64,000 nucleotides of DNA from CAVYEM01 sp963767635 (GTDB lineage: Bacteria > Vulcanimicrobiota > Vulcanimicrobiia > Vulcanimicrobiales > Vulcanimicrobiaceae): positions 1,674,001 through 1,738,000 of the forward strand of contig CAVYEM010000001.1 in the NCBI GenBank assembly GCA_963767635.1, given 5' to 3'. The position numbers were made by a program, and so were the translations under genes. A model generated the notes under the pieces. That model was not told the origin of the DNA, ran no database searches, and was given only the letters and a program-made list of their open reading frames with translations. The first letter of the stretch is position 1. The number at the start of each line of letters is the position of its first letter. This document shows positions 43,106-53,107 of this stretch, piece by piece.

Positions 43106-45778
43106 TTATTTCGGTCCGGGGCCTTTGATCACACGCACGAAATCATTCGGCGCGATCCACTTTCCAAGCGCGGTCTTCACGCTTACCGGCGTGGCGCTCA
43201 GTTCACGCTGTGCATCGATTCGCGCCTGGTCGAGCGGCAAATCCAGCGATGCATAGCGCAAGAGTTCCGAGGCGACGCCTTCGAAGCTCGCCTCGCGCAA
43301 CGGGACGTCGCTCATGAGCATCGCTTTGGTGCGCTCCAAGCGCCCGGTTTCGATATCGCCGCTCTGCAGCGAGCGTAAATCGGTGAGCGCCAGCTGCTCC
43401 GCGGGAACGATCTTGTCCGGATCGCACGCGTATCCAAGCGTAAAGGTCGCCCGATTCTTGGCGGCCTCAAGCTCCGAATAGGCGTTGTATACGTATCCGT
43501 GATTGACGCGCAGATCGTCCATCAGCAGCGAACCAAAGCCGCCGCCGCCTAAAATATTATTCGCAACCTCAAGCAGCGCCCAATCCGGGTCGGCGCGCCG
43601 CAGATCCAGCACTTGCGCGAGCTGCACTTCGGATTGCACTCGTCCGGTATCCGGAACCACGACACTCTGCGAACCGTTCTTGGGAACCTGCGGCAGAGAA
43701 ACGTTCGGTTTGGGTCCGTGCGACGTCCACGCGCCGAAATATTTTTCGAATGTGGCGCGCGCCTCTTCGGGCGTAACGTCGCCAATCACCACGACAGTGG
43801 TCATATCGGGACGATACACGCGATCGTAGTACGCTTTGACGTCGTCCAAATCAACGGCACCCACCGTCGCCGGAGTAGCGAACTTTTGCGTCGGATCGTC
43901 AGCCGGATACAGCCACTTGTTCAGCGCGACCTCGGTGAGGTGATCCGGCGAAGTCATTTCGCCGGTGAGCGCACCCACAGACTCCCCTTTGACGATTTGA
44001 AATGCAGCCGCGGGAAAGGCCGGATGCAGTTCTTCGTCGGCGAGCAGCTGGACGCCGCGGTCGAATTTATCGCTGAGCACGCGCAACGAAAAATCCGTGC
44101 CGGCGGTCACGTCGGCGGCGATGCGGTCGAGTTCTTGCCGTAACGCAATGCGCGAGTACGTCGTCGTTCCGAACGGAAACAGGCCCGCGACCACGTCGGC
44201 GACGCCTTGCTTTGCGGCAGGCGCTTGAATCGCTTCGTTGCCGGCAACGGCCCCATGCACTTCGATGGTGCGCGTGACGTGTTCGGGCTGCACGATGAGA
44301 CGCATCCCGTTGGAGAGGTTCATTGAGACCGGAGCGATGGTCTGCTGCGGCACCTGCACGTTCGCAAAGGCAACGCGCGCCCACGCCGGCAACGGCTCGG
44401 ACTTCTGCGGCGTAAGCGTGTTGTTTTCTTTGGCCGGAGAGCTCGCGCCCGTGCCGACTTTGCCTAAGTTTTTCGGTACGGCGTAGGCGACGATCGCGCG
44501 ATCCGGATCGATGTACGCGCGGAACACGCGGTTCACGTCCGCAACGGTCACGCTTTTCATCGCGGTGAGCATTTGGTCGGGGGACGACTCACCATGGGCA
44601 GCCACCGCATCGCTCCACTCGAACGCGAGCCCTTGAATCGAATTGCCGCTGTACTGCGCCTCGGCAATCGCGCGCTGCTTGGCAACGTCCACGAGTTCGG
44701 GCGGCAAACCGTTCTTCCGGTAGTTGCGCAGCACGGTGCGCACGTCGCCGGCGGCTGTTTCGGCCTTCGTCGTGATCGGAACGACGGCTAGCGCCGCGCT
44801 GGCGGTTGCGTACGCGTGCGATTCGATGTCTTGGAAGCCCGCGTACAGCGCCTTGCCGGAGGCGACCAGGCCATAGAGATCGCCCCGCTCGTTATTGAGC
44901 ACCGACTCCAAAATTTGAGCGGCGGCGTAGTCTTTGTCTTTCCATCCCGGCAGCCGGTACGACAGCGCGACGATGGAATACGGCTGATCGCTATCGACGT
45001 GATACATTGCCGGCTTAAACGGCTGCAGCGCAACGTGCAGGCGGGCTGGAAGCGTGGCCGCCGGAATGCCGCCGAAATACCTCTCGACCTTCTTTACCGT
45101 CGTTGGGCCGTCGACGTTGCCTGCGATGACGTACACGGCATTGTTCGGGTGATACCAGCGGCCGTAAAATTCGCGAAGCACCTTCGCGTTGATCTGATTG
45201 TTGAACGAATACAGCGTTCCAAGACCGTCTTTGGCGTAGGGCGTGCCTTTGAATATCGAGGGGAGAATCGTACGTATGAACAGCTTTTCAATCGCGACAC
45301 TGTCGTCTTGCGTGACTTCTTGCTTGATCGCGCCGCTTTCTGCGTGCCAACCCGACTGGGAGAGCGTAAGATGCCGGGCCCGATCCGCTTCCACGCGCAG
45401 GGCCACGTCCAAGTATTGCGCGGGAACGTCGAAGTAGTATTGCGTGATCTCGGCTTGCGTGTCGGCATCGTAGGACCCGCCCATCAGCTGCGAAATTTCG
45501 AACAACTGCGTTTGGGAAATCCGGGGCGTGCCGCGAAACATCATGTGCTCGAGGGCGTGCGCCTCGCCGGGGTACCGCTGTTCGTTCGATCCGACGCGAT
45601 AATTGAGCACGGTGCTGACTACGGGCGCGAGCGGGTCGTGCACGACCACCACCTGCATACCGTTCTTGAGCGTTGCGCGCGTGACTTTGAGCGGCTGTGC
45701 GGGCGCCGATGCAACGGCGCTCGCGGCAAACGCCACGGCGAGCGCGGCAATGCCGGCAATCTGAAATGCCTTGTTCAT
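43106..45778 (-). CDS. Secreted M16-family zinc peptidase, two-module (pitrilysin-like)
   Basis: 890 residues. Signal peptide MNKAFQIAGIAALAVAFAAS. First module: inverse zinc motif in GEAHALEHMMFRGTPRISQT (HxxEH) with a distal Glu in ESGAIKQEVTQDDS. Second module (from about residue 470) has SMNLSNGMRLIVQPEHVTRT but no HxxEH, the normal inactive half. NILGGGGFGSLLMDDLRVNH is the typical C-terminal substrate-binding text. Degrades peptides in the periplasm. A 34-base gap separates it from the downstream HAD gene. Confidence 0.92.
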   Translation of the reverse strand: MNKAFQIAGIAALAVAFAASAVASAPAQPLKVTRATLKNGMQVVVVHDPLAPVVSTVLNYRVGSNEQRYPGEAHALEHMMFRGTPRISQTQLFEISQLMGGSYDADTQAEITQYYFDVPAQYLDVALRVEADRARHLTLSQSGWHAESGAIKQEVTQDDSVAIEKLFIRTILPSIFKGTPYAKDGLGTLYSFNNQINAKVLREFYGRWYHPNNAVYVIAGNVDGPTTVKKVERYFGGIPAATLPARLHVALQPFKPAMYHVDSDQPYSIVALSYRLPGWKDKDYAAAQILESVLNNERGDLYGLVASGKALYAGFQDIESHAYATASAALAVVPITTKAETAAGDVRTVLRNYRKNGLPPELVDVAKQRAIAEAQYSGNSIQGLAFEWSDAVAAHGESSPDQMLTAMKSVTVADVNRVFRAYIDPDRAIVAYAVPKNLGKVGTGASSPAKENNTLTPQKSEPLPAWARVAFANVQVPQQTIAPVSMNLSNGMRLIVQPEHVTRTIEVHGAVAGNEAIQAPAAKQGVADVVAGLFPFGTTTYSRIALRQELDRIAADVTAGTDFSLRVLSDKFDRGVQLLADEELHPAFPAAAFQIVKGESVGALTGEMTSPDHLTEVALNKWLYPADDPTQKFATPATVGAVDLDDVKAYYDRVYRPDMTTVVVIGDVTPEEARATFEKYFGAWTSHGPKPNVSLPQVPKNGSQSVVVPDTGRVQSEVQLAQVLDLRRADPDWALLEVANNILGGGGFGSLLMDDLRVNHGYVYNAYSELEAAKNRATFTLGYACDPDKIVPAEQLALTDLRSLQSGDIETGRLERTKAMLMSDVPLREASFEGVASELLRYASLDLPLDQARIDAQRELSATPVSVKTALGKWIAPNDFVRVIKGPGPK

Positions 45779-45815
45779 GCGGTGCTTTACCGCTTGGCGC
45801 AGACGTGGTCCTTCG

Positions 45816-45845
45816 ACCGGCCCTTCGACGCGCTCAGGGTGACAA
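45816..45845. repeat. Single REP-like repeat between recG and the M16 gene
   Basis: CCCTTCGACGCGCTCAGGGT followed by GACAAA, the same family as the array at 40487-40780, in the same plus-strand orientation. Confidence 0.65.
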
Positions 45846-45848
45846 AAA

Positions 45849-47892
45849 TCAGGACGACAGCAGCATCGCGCGGGCGCTCGGCTCGCCCTCGATGAGCGAC
45901 CGCAAACCGGCGTGCGCGGGAGATTCCAGCCCCGGATCGGCCGCAACGATGCGCTCGGCCAGGCTTTTGGCGTCCCGGTACACCGCGATGTCGCGCACTA
46001 AATCGGCGACCCGAAACTCCACCAAGCCGGATTGCGCCGTTCCGGCGAATTCTCCCGGACCGCGCAAGCGCAGATCTTCGTCGGCGATCGCAAAGCCGTC
46101 CGCCGATTCGGTGAGGATTTGCAGGCGTTCTGCTTCCGAGGCTCCATCGGGCGAAACGAGCAGGCAATACGACTTGGCCGCACCGCGCCCGACTCGTCCA
46201 CGCAGCTCGGTGCAGCTGCGCCAGACCATACCGATGGGCGTCCAGCACCACCATGACGTTCGCGTTCGGCACGTCGACGCCCACTTCAATCACCGTCGTC
46301 GCAACGAGGATCTGAATGTCGTTGCGCGCGAAGCGCCGCATCACGTCTTCCTTCTCGCGTCCGGCCATTCGTCCATGGAGCAGTGCGACGTTCAGATCGG
46401 CAAAGACGTCGTCTTGCAGGCGCTGCGCTTCCGCCATGGCGCCGGTCAAATCGTTTTCCGAATCCTCGATCGCCGGTGCGACGATATACGCCTGCTGTCC
46501 GCGCGCGACGTTTTCTCGCACGAATTCGTAGGCCAAATGCAGGCGGCTGCGCCGCAAGGAAAACGTGTCGATCGGCGTACGCCCGGGCGGCAGTTCGTCG
46601 AGCATGCACAGGTCGAGATCTGCGTAGATGGATTGCGCGAGCGTGCGCGGAATCGGCGTCGCCGTCATATGCAGCGTGTGCGGCGCCGATCCTTTCGCTC
46701 GCAATTTGGCTCGTTGCTGCACGCCAAACCGATGTTGTTCGTCGATGATCGCCAGCCCGAGGCGCGCAAACTCGACGCTCTCGGTGAGCAGCGCATGCGT
46801 TCCGACTGCGAGGCCCGCTTCGCCGCCCGCAAGCTTCGCCATCGCACTCGCGCGCGATTTGGCAGATTGGCTGCCGAAGACCGCTTCGACCGTTATGCCG
46901 AACGGCACGAGCAGCGGCGCCAATTTGGCGGCGTGCTGCGCCGCCAGGATCTCGGTGGGCGCCATGAGCGCCGACTGCACGCCGTTGCGGGCGGCAAGCA
47001 GAATCGCGCCCGCCGCTACCAGCGTCTTCCCGCTGCCGACGTCGCCCTGCAGCAACCGATTCATCGGCGCGTCTTGCGCCATGTCGTTCCAAATCTCGCC
47101 GATCGCGCGGCGCTGCGCGCCCGTCAGCGCGAAGGGCAGCTCGCGTTCGAATTCCTCCAGCAGCGTCGGCGCAACGCGCAACGCCTGCGCGGTGCGGTTG
47201 GACGCGCGTGCAGCGCGCTTGAGCTGTGCCGCGAGCGCCAGCGCCAAAAATTCGGTAAAGATGAATCGCTCGCGCGCCTTATCTGCTTCTTGCGGCGAAT
47301 TGGGTGCGTGCAGGGCGCGGTATGCCTCCCGCAAAGAGGGCAAATCGCGTTCGCGCAACAGGGACGGCGCCAGGGGCTCATCACCGGCAAGCTCCAGCAG
47401 TTTGGAAAGATTGCGACGCACGACTTGCTGAATTTTCCGCGAGGTCAGGGCTTTGCCCGCGGGATACACCGGCACTATTTCGCCCGAATACCCGCGTCCA
47501 TTTTCCAGCACGCGATGCGTGCTCACGCTCATCGCCGCTCCAGCCAGCGTGCGTTGCGTGCGGCCGCGCACGAAGAGCCGCATGCCGGCCTTGAACGCGC
47601 CGATCAAGTACGCGCGGCCGAACCATTTGGCGACGAACGTGCCGCTGTGATCCGCAAGTTCAGCTTCAATGACGGCTAAATGCCTCGCACGCCGTTCGCG
47701 CACGCGTATCACTTCGCCGACCGCGTTTTCTTCGGCATCCGTCGCGCCGAGCTGCGCGGCAGGCGTGGGGAAACGCTGGTCTTCGTACCGGTGCGGAAAA
47801 TCGTTGAGCAGATCTTCGGCACTATGAATTCCGAGCTCTGCGAAACGGTCCGCCGTGCCGCTGCCGATCCCCGCGAGTTCGCTCAGCAGCAT
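45849..47892 (-). CDS. recG: ATP-dependent DNA helicase RecG, apparent frameshift
   Basis: 680 residues corrected. N-terminal wedge with IGSGTADRFAELGIHSAEDL, helicase motifs RLLQGDVGSGKTLVAAGAIL (Walker A), SALMAPTEILAAQHA, LAIIDEQHRFGVQQR (DEQH), LHMTATPIPRTLAQS, LPPGRTPIDT, and VATTVIEVGVDVPNANVMVV. The arginine-finger end LRGRVGRGAAKSYCLLV is in another frame. Break at 46204-46209 beside AGCT: removing the extra G gives GLAQLHQLRGRVGRG. Span 3n+1. Remodels stalled forks and recombination intermediates. ATG 47892 chosen; longer frames upstream lack family text. Confidence 0.93.
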
Positions 47893-48018
47893 CTTAGGTC
47901 GAACTCCATTTCGCGCCCCGAACGAAACCCCAGGCGCTCGTAGAGGACGCGGCCCGCATCGCTGGCTGCGCGCGGCCGGCTCGCTGTTTACCGCCGAAAT
48001 GCGCCGCACGGTATTCAA

Positions 48019-48975
48019 TCACGCCGGTCGGCTCTTCTCCAACATCTTCGTGAGAACGTACGCCGTTTCGATGTGTGGAACGCTCACGCCGTATCGCTGC
48101 GCCAGTTCCACCGTGGCACCGGCAATCGGTTCGAGCTCCAGCGGCTTTCGCGCTTCCAAATCCTGCAGCATCGAGGTCTTGACGTCGGCGATGTGCTCCG
48201 CCCAGTGCAACCGTTCGTCGGCATCGACGCCGGGTTCGACGCCGGATGCCCGCGCGACTGCGAGCCCCTCCTCGATCATCGCACGCAGGAGCGCGCGCAT
48301 GCCGGGATCGCGCAGCATTGCTCCCACGCTCGCGCGCGTGAGCGCGCTCAAAGGATTGAGGGCCGTGTTATTCACGAGCTTGCGCCAAATGGTGCGCCGG
48401 ATGTGCGGCTCGATCGGTGCGCGCATGCCGGCGCGTTCGAATGCCTGCGAAAGGTCCGCAAGCCGGGGCGTGACGCTTCCATCAAGTTCGCCCAGCGGAT
48501 ACAGCATGCCGCCGCTTTGATGAATCGCTCCCGGCGCGACGATGTGTCCGGACGCATGCACGACCGCGCCGACAATGCGTTCATACGAAATGGTCGCCAA
48601 AATGCGGCCGCCCGGATCCACGCTTTCGAGCGCGCGATCGCGCGAATACCAAAAGGGCAGCCCGTTTTGCAGCGTGACGAATACGGCGTTTCCCGCGACG
48701 GCACGCTCGAGCTGCGCAAGCGCGCCGTTCCATTGGTGTGACTTGAAGGCCAATAGTATGTAGATCGGATCATCCAGCTCGCGCAGATCCCCGAACGCCG
48801 GTAGGTCCGCCGTGAACGGGCCCAGATCGCTGTCCAACACGCGCAACCCCTCGCGTTGGATCGCCGTCAGATGGGCGCCGCGCGCAACGACGCCGACGTC
48901 CTCGCCGGCTCGCGCCAGCGCCGCGGCGATGAACCCGCCGATGGCGCCCGCACCGAAGACTACAAAACGCGGCAC
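48019..48975 (-). CDS. panE: 2-dehydropantoate 2-reductase (ketopantoate reductase)
   Basis: 318 residues. NADPH site RFVVFGAGAIGGFIAAALAR, ILLAFKSHQWNGALAQLERA, FVTLQNGLP, and the C-terminal IWRKLVNNTALNPLSALTRA (catalytic Lys and Asn), SMLQDLEARKPLELEPIAGA. Makes pantoate for coenzyme A, which fits coaD being about 6 kb away. Directly downstream of the tRNA genes on the same strand. Confidence 0.88.
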   Translation of the reverse strand: MPRFVVFGAGAIGGFIAAALARAGEDVGVVARGAHLTAIQREGLRVLDSDLGPFTADLPAFGDLRELDDPIYILLAFKSHQWNGALAQLERAVAGNAVFVTLQNGLPFWYSRDRALESVDPGGRILATISYERIVGAVVHASGHIVAPGAIHQSGGMLYPLGELDGSVTPRLADLSQAFERAGMRAPIEPHIRRTIWRKLVNNTALNPLSALTRASVGAMLRDPGMRALLRAMIEEGLAVARASGVEPGVDADERLHWAEHIADVKTSMLQDLEARKPLELEPIAGATVELAQRYGVSVPHIETAYVLTKMLEKSRPA

Positions 48976-48988
48976 GATCGAACGAATG

Positions 48989-49060
48989 AGGCGACGGGCA
49001 GATTCGAACTGCCGGATGGAGCTTTTGCAGAGCTCTGCCTTACCACTTGGCTACGTCGCC
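48989..49060 (-). tRNA. tRNA-Cys (GCA)
   Basis: Cloverleaf on the minus strand: acceptor GGCGACG/CGTCGCC, D-arm GCCAAGTGGTAAGGC, anticodon stem GAGCT/AGCTC around CTGCAAA (anticodon GCA), T-loop TTCGAAT, discriminator U73 as is usual for tRNA-Cys. CCA is not encoded. Confidence 0.95.
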
Positions 49061-49070
49061 ACATATTCCG

Positions 49071-49141
49071 AGCGGGTGGCGGGAATCGAACCCGCGCATC
49101 AACCTTGGGAAGGTCGCAGGCTGCCATTACATCACACCCGC
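49071..49141 (-). tRNA. tRNA-Gly (CCC)
   Basis: Minus strand: acceptor GCGGGTG/CACCCGC, anticodon loop TTCCCAA (anticodon CCC) on stem CGACC/GGTTG, T-loop TTCGATT, U73. CCA is not encoded. Ten bases upstream of tRNA-Cys, probably one transcript. Confidence 0.95.
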
Positions 49142-49243
49142 CCACGCCGGCCGGCTGGGCGAGGGCCTGCGTTCTCCCCCGCAGGCACGCCGCCCTTCGG
49201 CGCTCCCTGCTCCTGCAGGTCCTACGATTCGGTACCGGAGAGC

Positions 49244-50068
49244 TTGGTTGCAACGCCGAATCCGACGCGCGTGACGTGGATTTACGCACTTCCGACGTGG
49301 CTGTTCATGAGCGCGGCGACGATCGGTTCGTGCCTGATCGCCACGGCGCTTCTGGCGCTGGTACGCAGCCGTATCAGCCGCAACGAGCAAATCACCCACA
49401 ACGACGTGGCCGGTCCCATTTTGGCGACGATCGGCACGGTGCTGGCGGTCATGATGTCCTTCATGGTGGTCGGCGTCTGGCAAGAGTACGACGCTGCCGC
49501 CCAAACCGCGCAGACGGAAGCGAGCGCAGCATCGGATCTGCACCATATTGCGGACGCGTTTCCGGCCGGCACGCGGGCCGACGTGCAAAACACCGTCGAC
49601 CGGTACATTTTCTTGGTCATTCACACGGAATGGCCCAAGATGCGTCACGGAGGGGAAAGCGCACGCGCGCACGACACGGCATACGCGGTGCAAAACATGC
49701 TCGCGCACTATGCTCCAAAAGATCCGGGTCAGCAGATGCTGCAGGCGCGCGCACTGGATTATGCCGGTACAATGCTTGACGCACGCCGCAATCGCATTTT
49801 GAGCAATCGGCAAGGAATTCCGATCGTGCTCTGGTCGGCGATGCTGCTGCTGGGCGCCATCACCATCGTGTTCTCGTTCTACTTTCGCGTCGATCGTCCG
49901 CGCGCGCAGTATTTGATGGTGCTTGCGCTTACGACCGTGATTTCGATCACCTTCACGCTCATCGCAGAGTTGGATTACCCCTTTCGCGGCGACATCGCCG
50001 TGGATCCGTTCGCGTTCAGACATGTCTTGGAAGCGCTGCACGGTTCGGTCGCCAACATGCATACGTGA
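49244..50068 (+). CDS. DUF4239 (bestrophin-like) membrane protein
   Basis: About 274 residues (TTG 49244) or 265 (GTG 49271). Two N-terminal helices (LFMSAATIGSCLIATALLAL, ATIGTVLAVMMSFMVVGVWQ), then the characteristic EYDAAAQTAQTEASAASDLH with a soluble helical domain, and two C-terminal helices (IVLWSAMLLLGAITIVFSFY, LMVLALTTVISITFTLIAEL) ending DYPFRGDIAVDPFAF, a signature of DUF4239. Role unknown; a channel-like role has been proposed for the fold. Confidence 0.75.
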   Translation: MVATPNPTRVTWIYALPTWLFMSAATIGSCLIATALLALVRSRISRNEQITHNDVAGPILATIGTVLAVMMSFMVVGVWQEYDAAAQTAQTEASAASDLHHIADAFPAGTRADVQNTVDRYIFLVIHTEWPKMRHGGESARAHDTAYAVQNMLAHYAPKDPGQQMLQARALDYAGTMLDARRNRILSNRQGIPIVLWSAMLLLGAITIVFSFYFRVDRPRAQYLMVLALTTVISITFTLIAELDYPFRGDIAVDPFAFRHVLEALHGSVANMHT

Positions 50069-50100
50069 GTTGAAAAGGCGTATCCGCGCTAGGCGCTCCA

Positions 50101-50144
50101 CGCCCCCCGTCGGCGCAGCCGCCGGCCCCCGGCCTTCGGCCCTC
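50101..50144 (-). repeat. 45-base GC-rich intergenic repeat, copy B
   Basis: Inverse complement reads GAGGGCCGAAGGCCGGGGGC and onward, with two small differences from the copy at 22580-22625. Lies between convergent genes and could act as a bidirectional terminator, though no T tract follows. Confidence 0.6.
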
Positions 50145-50167
50145 ATGCATTTTTATACGATCGCGGT

Positions 50168-50842
50168 TCAGCTTCCCAGGATATTGACCGCGCGCCCCGC
50201 GACGACGGCAATGGTTACGAGGGAGGTGAGGCCCTCGGCCATCATCAGCACCTTTGCCATGTGCGTGAGCGGAAACGTATCCGTGGGACTGAACGCCGTG
50301 GCGTTGGTGAACGAGAGAAATATGTAATCCATGAACCGCGGCTTCCAGTCCAAACGCGTCCGAACCGGTTCCACGAGCGCCATTTGCGGAAAGAGAAAGT
50401 CGAAGCCGCGCGGCCCGGAATTAAAATCCGCGCTCGCGCGCGCGTCGGGCCCGCGGCCGTCGAGTTCCCAAAACCACAAGCCATAGACGATGATGTTGGT
50501 CAGCCAAATTTCGACCGCAGCCATCAGCAGATGTTCGCCCGAGATGGCGTGCCGGTAATGAATCGACAGCTGCCACAAGAGAAGCAACGCGATGGTGGCG
50601 ACGTTAAAGCCGTTGAGAACGGCGACGATGCCGATCGAAGACCAGCGCTGCCACGACGCTTCTTCGTGGCGGCGCGGCGATAAGATCATGAGCGGAACCA
50701 GAACGATCAGAATCAGCACCGGCAGCAGCCAGAGCGGTCCGATGATGACTCTGGAGGGCAGCGTCACGTAGAGCGCAAGCGCAACGAGCACGGCGACCGC
50801 GGCATGCCAGCGCGGTTCACCCACACCTCTCGAACTGTGCAT
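50168..50842 (-). CDS. Integral membrane protein, DUF1345-like
   Basis: 224 residues with five or six membrane segments (AAVAVLVALALYVTLPS, LWLLPVLILIVLVPLMIL, SIGIVAVLNGFNVATIALLL, VEIWLTNIIVYGLWFWEL). The text MDYIFLSFTNATAFSPTDTF then LMMAEGLTSLVTIAVVAGRA matches the end of DUF1345-type proteins, where it resembles a channel pore region. Function unknown. The start is 58 bases from the divergent DUF5069 gene. Confidence 0.6.
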   Translation of the reverse strand: MHSSRGVGEPRWHAAVAVLVALALYVTLPSRVIIGPLWLLPVLILIVLVPLMILSPRRHEEASWQRWSSIGIVAVLNGFNVATIALLLLWQLSIHYRHAISGEHLLMAAVEIWLTNIIVYGLWFWELDGRGPDARASADFNSGPRGFDFLFPQMALVEPVRTRLDWKPRFMDYIFLSFTNATAFSPTDTFPLTHMAKVLMMAEGLTSLVTIAVVAGRAVNILGS

Positions 50843-50899
50843 CGCCCCGGTGTTCGAAAGCGCACGCCGGATTGCATCTTCCGCGCCGGCGCAACGGTT

Positions 50900-51262
50900 A
50901 TGGACCGCATGGCAACCGATTTTACAGACGGTAAAACGTTTCCGCGCCGCGGGCGCGAGCCGCTGGGCGAGACGTTGTGGCTCGGGCGCGTGTTCGACAA
51001 GGCGCGCGCAGCCGCCAACGGCACGATTCACGACTACATCTATCCGTGCCCGATGGATGTGGGGGTGATGCAACGCTGGGGTATCACGCCGGACGACTTT
51101 GATGCCGCGCTGGCTACACACCGGACGGACGAGGCGATTTCGCAGTGGCTTGCCGCGCGCACGACGCCTGAGCGCATTCGGGCGGCGAATGAGTGGCTGC
51201 TGATCGAAAAATCTTCGAATTTGGATCGGCAGGACGAGGAAGAGCACGCAGGCATAGCCTGA
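50900..51262 (+). CDS. DUF5069 family protein
   Basis: 120 residues. FPRRGREPLGETLWLGRVFD, then IHDYIYPCPMDVGVMQRWGI and FDAALATHRTDEAISQWLAA match DUF5069, a small soluble family of unknown function. ATG 50900 chosen; the upstream extension has no family text. The stop overlaps the hydrolase start (TGATG). Confidence 0.75.
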   Translation: MDRMATDFTDGKTFPRRGREPLGETLWLGRVFDKARAAANGTIHDYIYPCPMDVGVMQRWGITPDDFDAALATHRTDEAISQWLAARTTPERIRAANEWLLIEKSSNLDRQDEEEHAGIA

Positions 51263-51963
51263 TGGGGCGCATGATCGACGTCGCGCGCCCGGACGGTCAG
51301 AGCGTACCGGCGTATTACGTTGAACCGGAAAAAGACGCTAAATCCGCGCCGGGCATCGTCGTCATTCAAGAGTGGTGGGGCCTGACGGCGGACATGATGG
51401 AAATCGCCGATCGGTACGCGGACGAGGGCTATCGCGTCCTGGTTCCGGATCTGTTTCGCGGCAGAAAAGCCGCTACCGGCGATGAAGCCAACCATCTGAT
51501 GGAAGGCTTGGACTTTCACGACGCATTCTCGCAAGACGTGCGCGGATCGCTCCAGCATCTCAAAGAGAACGGCGCGAAGGCCGGCGTCACGGGCTACTGC
51601 GCGGGCGGTGCGCTCGCCCTTCTCTGCGCGATGCATTTGACGGAGCCCGACGCGGCCGTTGTCTTTTACGGCGTGCCGCCCACGCAGGCAGGCGATCCCG
51701 CAACGATCGAGATCCCGCTGCTGTGCCACTTTGCAAAACACGACGAGTTTTTTATTCCGCAGAAGGTTCGGGAATTGGAACAGCGGCTCGAGGAAGGCAA
51801 AGTGCCGTACAAAATCTACTGGTACGATGCCGGGCACGGTTTTTGCAATCCTAACCCCCCGGGCAGCGGCGGGTTAGGGCATTACAACGCGGAAGCGGCT
51901 CGTCTGGCTTGGGATCGCAACGTAGAATTTTGGCGACACGCGTTGACGAAGACGGGGCATTAG
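51262..51963 (+). CDS. Dienelactone hydrolase family protein
   Basis: 233 residues, alpha/beta fold. PGIVVIQEWWGLTADMMEIA with the Glu that orients the nucleophile, VLVPDLFRG, catalytic Cys in VTGYCAGGALALLCAM, Asp in LCHFAKHDEFFIP and His in WYDAGHGFCNPNPPG. The Cys-His-Asp triad is typical of dienelactone hydrolases acting on lactone or ester bonds. Physiological substrate unknown. Coupled to DUF5069 by TGATG. Confidence 0.88.
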   Translation: MGRMIDVARPDGQSVPAYYVEPEKDAKSAPGIVVIQEWWGLTADMMEIADRYADEGYRVLVPDLFRGRKAATGDEANHLMEGLDFHDAFSQDVRGSLQHLKENGAKAGVTGYCAGGALALLCAMHLTEPDAAVVFYGVPPTQAGDPATIEIPLLCHFAKHDEFFIPQKVRELEQRLEEGKVPYKIYWYDAGHGFCNPNPPGSGGLGHYNAEAARLAWDRNVEFWRHALTKTGH

Positions 51964-52212
51964 TTCAGCGACGATAACGAAATGTGGGCGCTCGGAATGA
52001 CAACGCGGTTTGTCATGGTGAGGTATTGAACCACGCCAAGCTTGTCGAGGCGCACATAGTTGATGGCTTCGGCGCGCTCAGCCATGCTTCGACGGGCTCA
52101 GCATGACATAAGTAACGCTTCGACTACGCTAGCCGTTCGAAACCTGTGCTGAGCGCAGTCGAAGCGACGAGTCTTAGAATTGACAAAGCGTTTCAGCGTA
52201 ACAAGAAGCGCG
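51964..52212. repeat. Intergenic region with degenerate REP-like repeats
   Basis: About 250 bases between convergent genes. Contains GCCAAGCTTGTCGAGGCGCA, then CTTCGACGGGCTCAGCATGA and CGCTTCGACTACGC / GTGCTGAGCGCAGTCGAAGC, all related to the 40487-40780 array. No gene. Confidence 0.65.
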
Positions 52213-53026
52213 CTAATTCTGGAATTTGGTGCCGGCGTTAATCGGCGCAGAGCGCATTGCCCCTTGCAGCAAACCCCATTTGCGCAGGAGCGCATCGTAG
52301 GCGCCCGTCCTGATCAGCGTCTTCAGCGCCGATTGCAAGCGATCGCGCAGCTGCGCGTTGTTCTTTGATACCGCAATGCCGTACGGCACCACGCCGAACT
52401 GCTTCCCCGCCACCATGTAACGCTTGCCGCCCTCGATGGTACGCGCGAGATGCGCGACGACGGGATAATCGGAAATGTGCGCCATCGACTCGCCCGCGCG
52501 AAAGTGCACGAGCGCGGCATCGTCGGTGGGGTACGCCAGCACCGTTATGGGTTTGAGTCCCGCACGCGCGCACGCTTTAGACTGCTCGTTCACCGCCGCT
52601 TGCTGCGAGTCTGCCTCGCTGCAGATCGACGACCATGCCGCATAAACTGGCCAAGTTGAAGATATGGTGCGGATTCCCCGCTTCAACCAGCATCCCGCTG
52701 CCGGCTAAGAAGTAGTCGACGAAATCGACCTGCCGGGAGCGCGCGCGCGTATCGGACATCGCCGACATGACGAAATCGAACTGTCCGCGGCGCACCGCAC
52801 CGATCAGATCATTGAAGTCGTGATTTGCGAACGTAACGCGCGCGCCCAAACTGCCGCCCAGCGTGCGGGCGAGATCGTAGTCGAAACCTTGGACGGCTTT
52901 GGAATGGCCGGCATAGAACTCGAGCGGCGCATACGAAATGTCCGAACCAACCCGCAGCGAGGGCTGCGAGGCGGCGGCGGCGAGTGGAATCAGCGCCCAC
53001 AGCATTGCGGCGATACGAACGAGCAT
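52213..53026 (-). CDS. Periplasmic solute-binding protein family 3 (amino-acid type), apparent frameshift
   Basis: 270 residues corrected. Signal peptide MLVRIAAMLWALIPLAAAA, then LRVGSDISYAPLEFYAGHSK, GFDYDLARTLGGSLGARVTF, NDLIGAVRRGQFDFVMSAMS and the second lobe YPTDDAALVHFRAGESMAHI, GVVPYGIAVSKNNAQLRDRL. Binds small polar solutes for an ABC importer; no permease or ATPase is adjacent, so it may be an orphan. The lobes lie in different frames joining at 52608-52612 (AGTCT on plus): removing the extra base restores AGCT and gives LQRGSSQQAAVNEQ. Span 3n+1. Confidence 0.82.
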
Positions 53027-53107
53027 GCTCGGTATATCGGCCGAGGCTTTGCGCAAGGTTAGCCGCAAGGAGGCCGGGGCTCGTCGCGAAAAGGCGGCCC
53101 TTTGTCC

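Noticed and set aside
48812..49243. N-terminal extension of the DUF4239 protein across the two tRNA genes
   Set aside because: The frame would be antisense to panE and both tRNAs; the real start is at 49244 or 49271.
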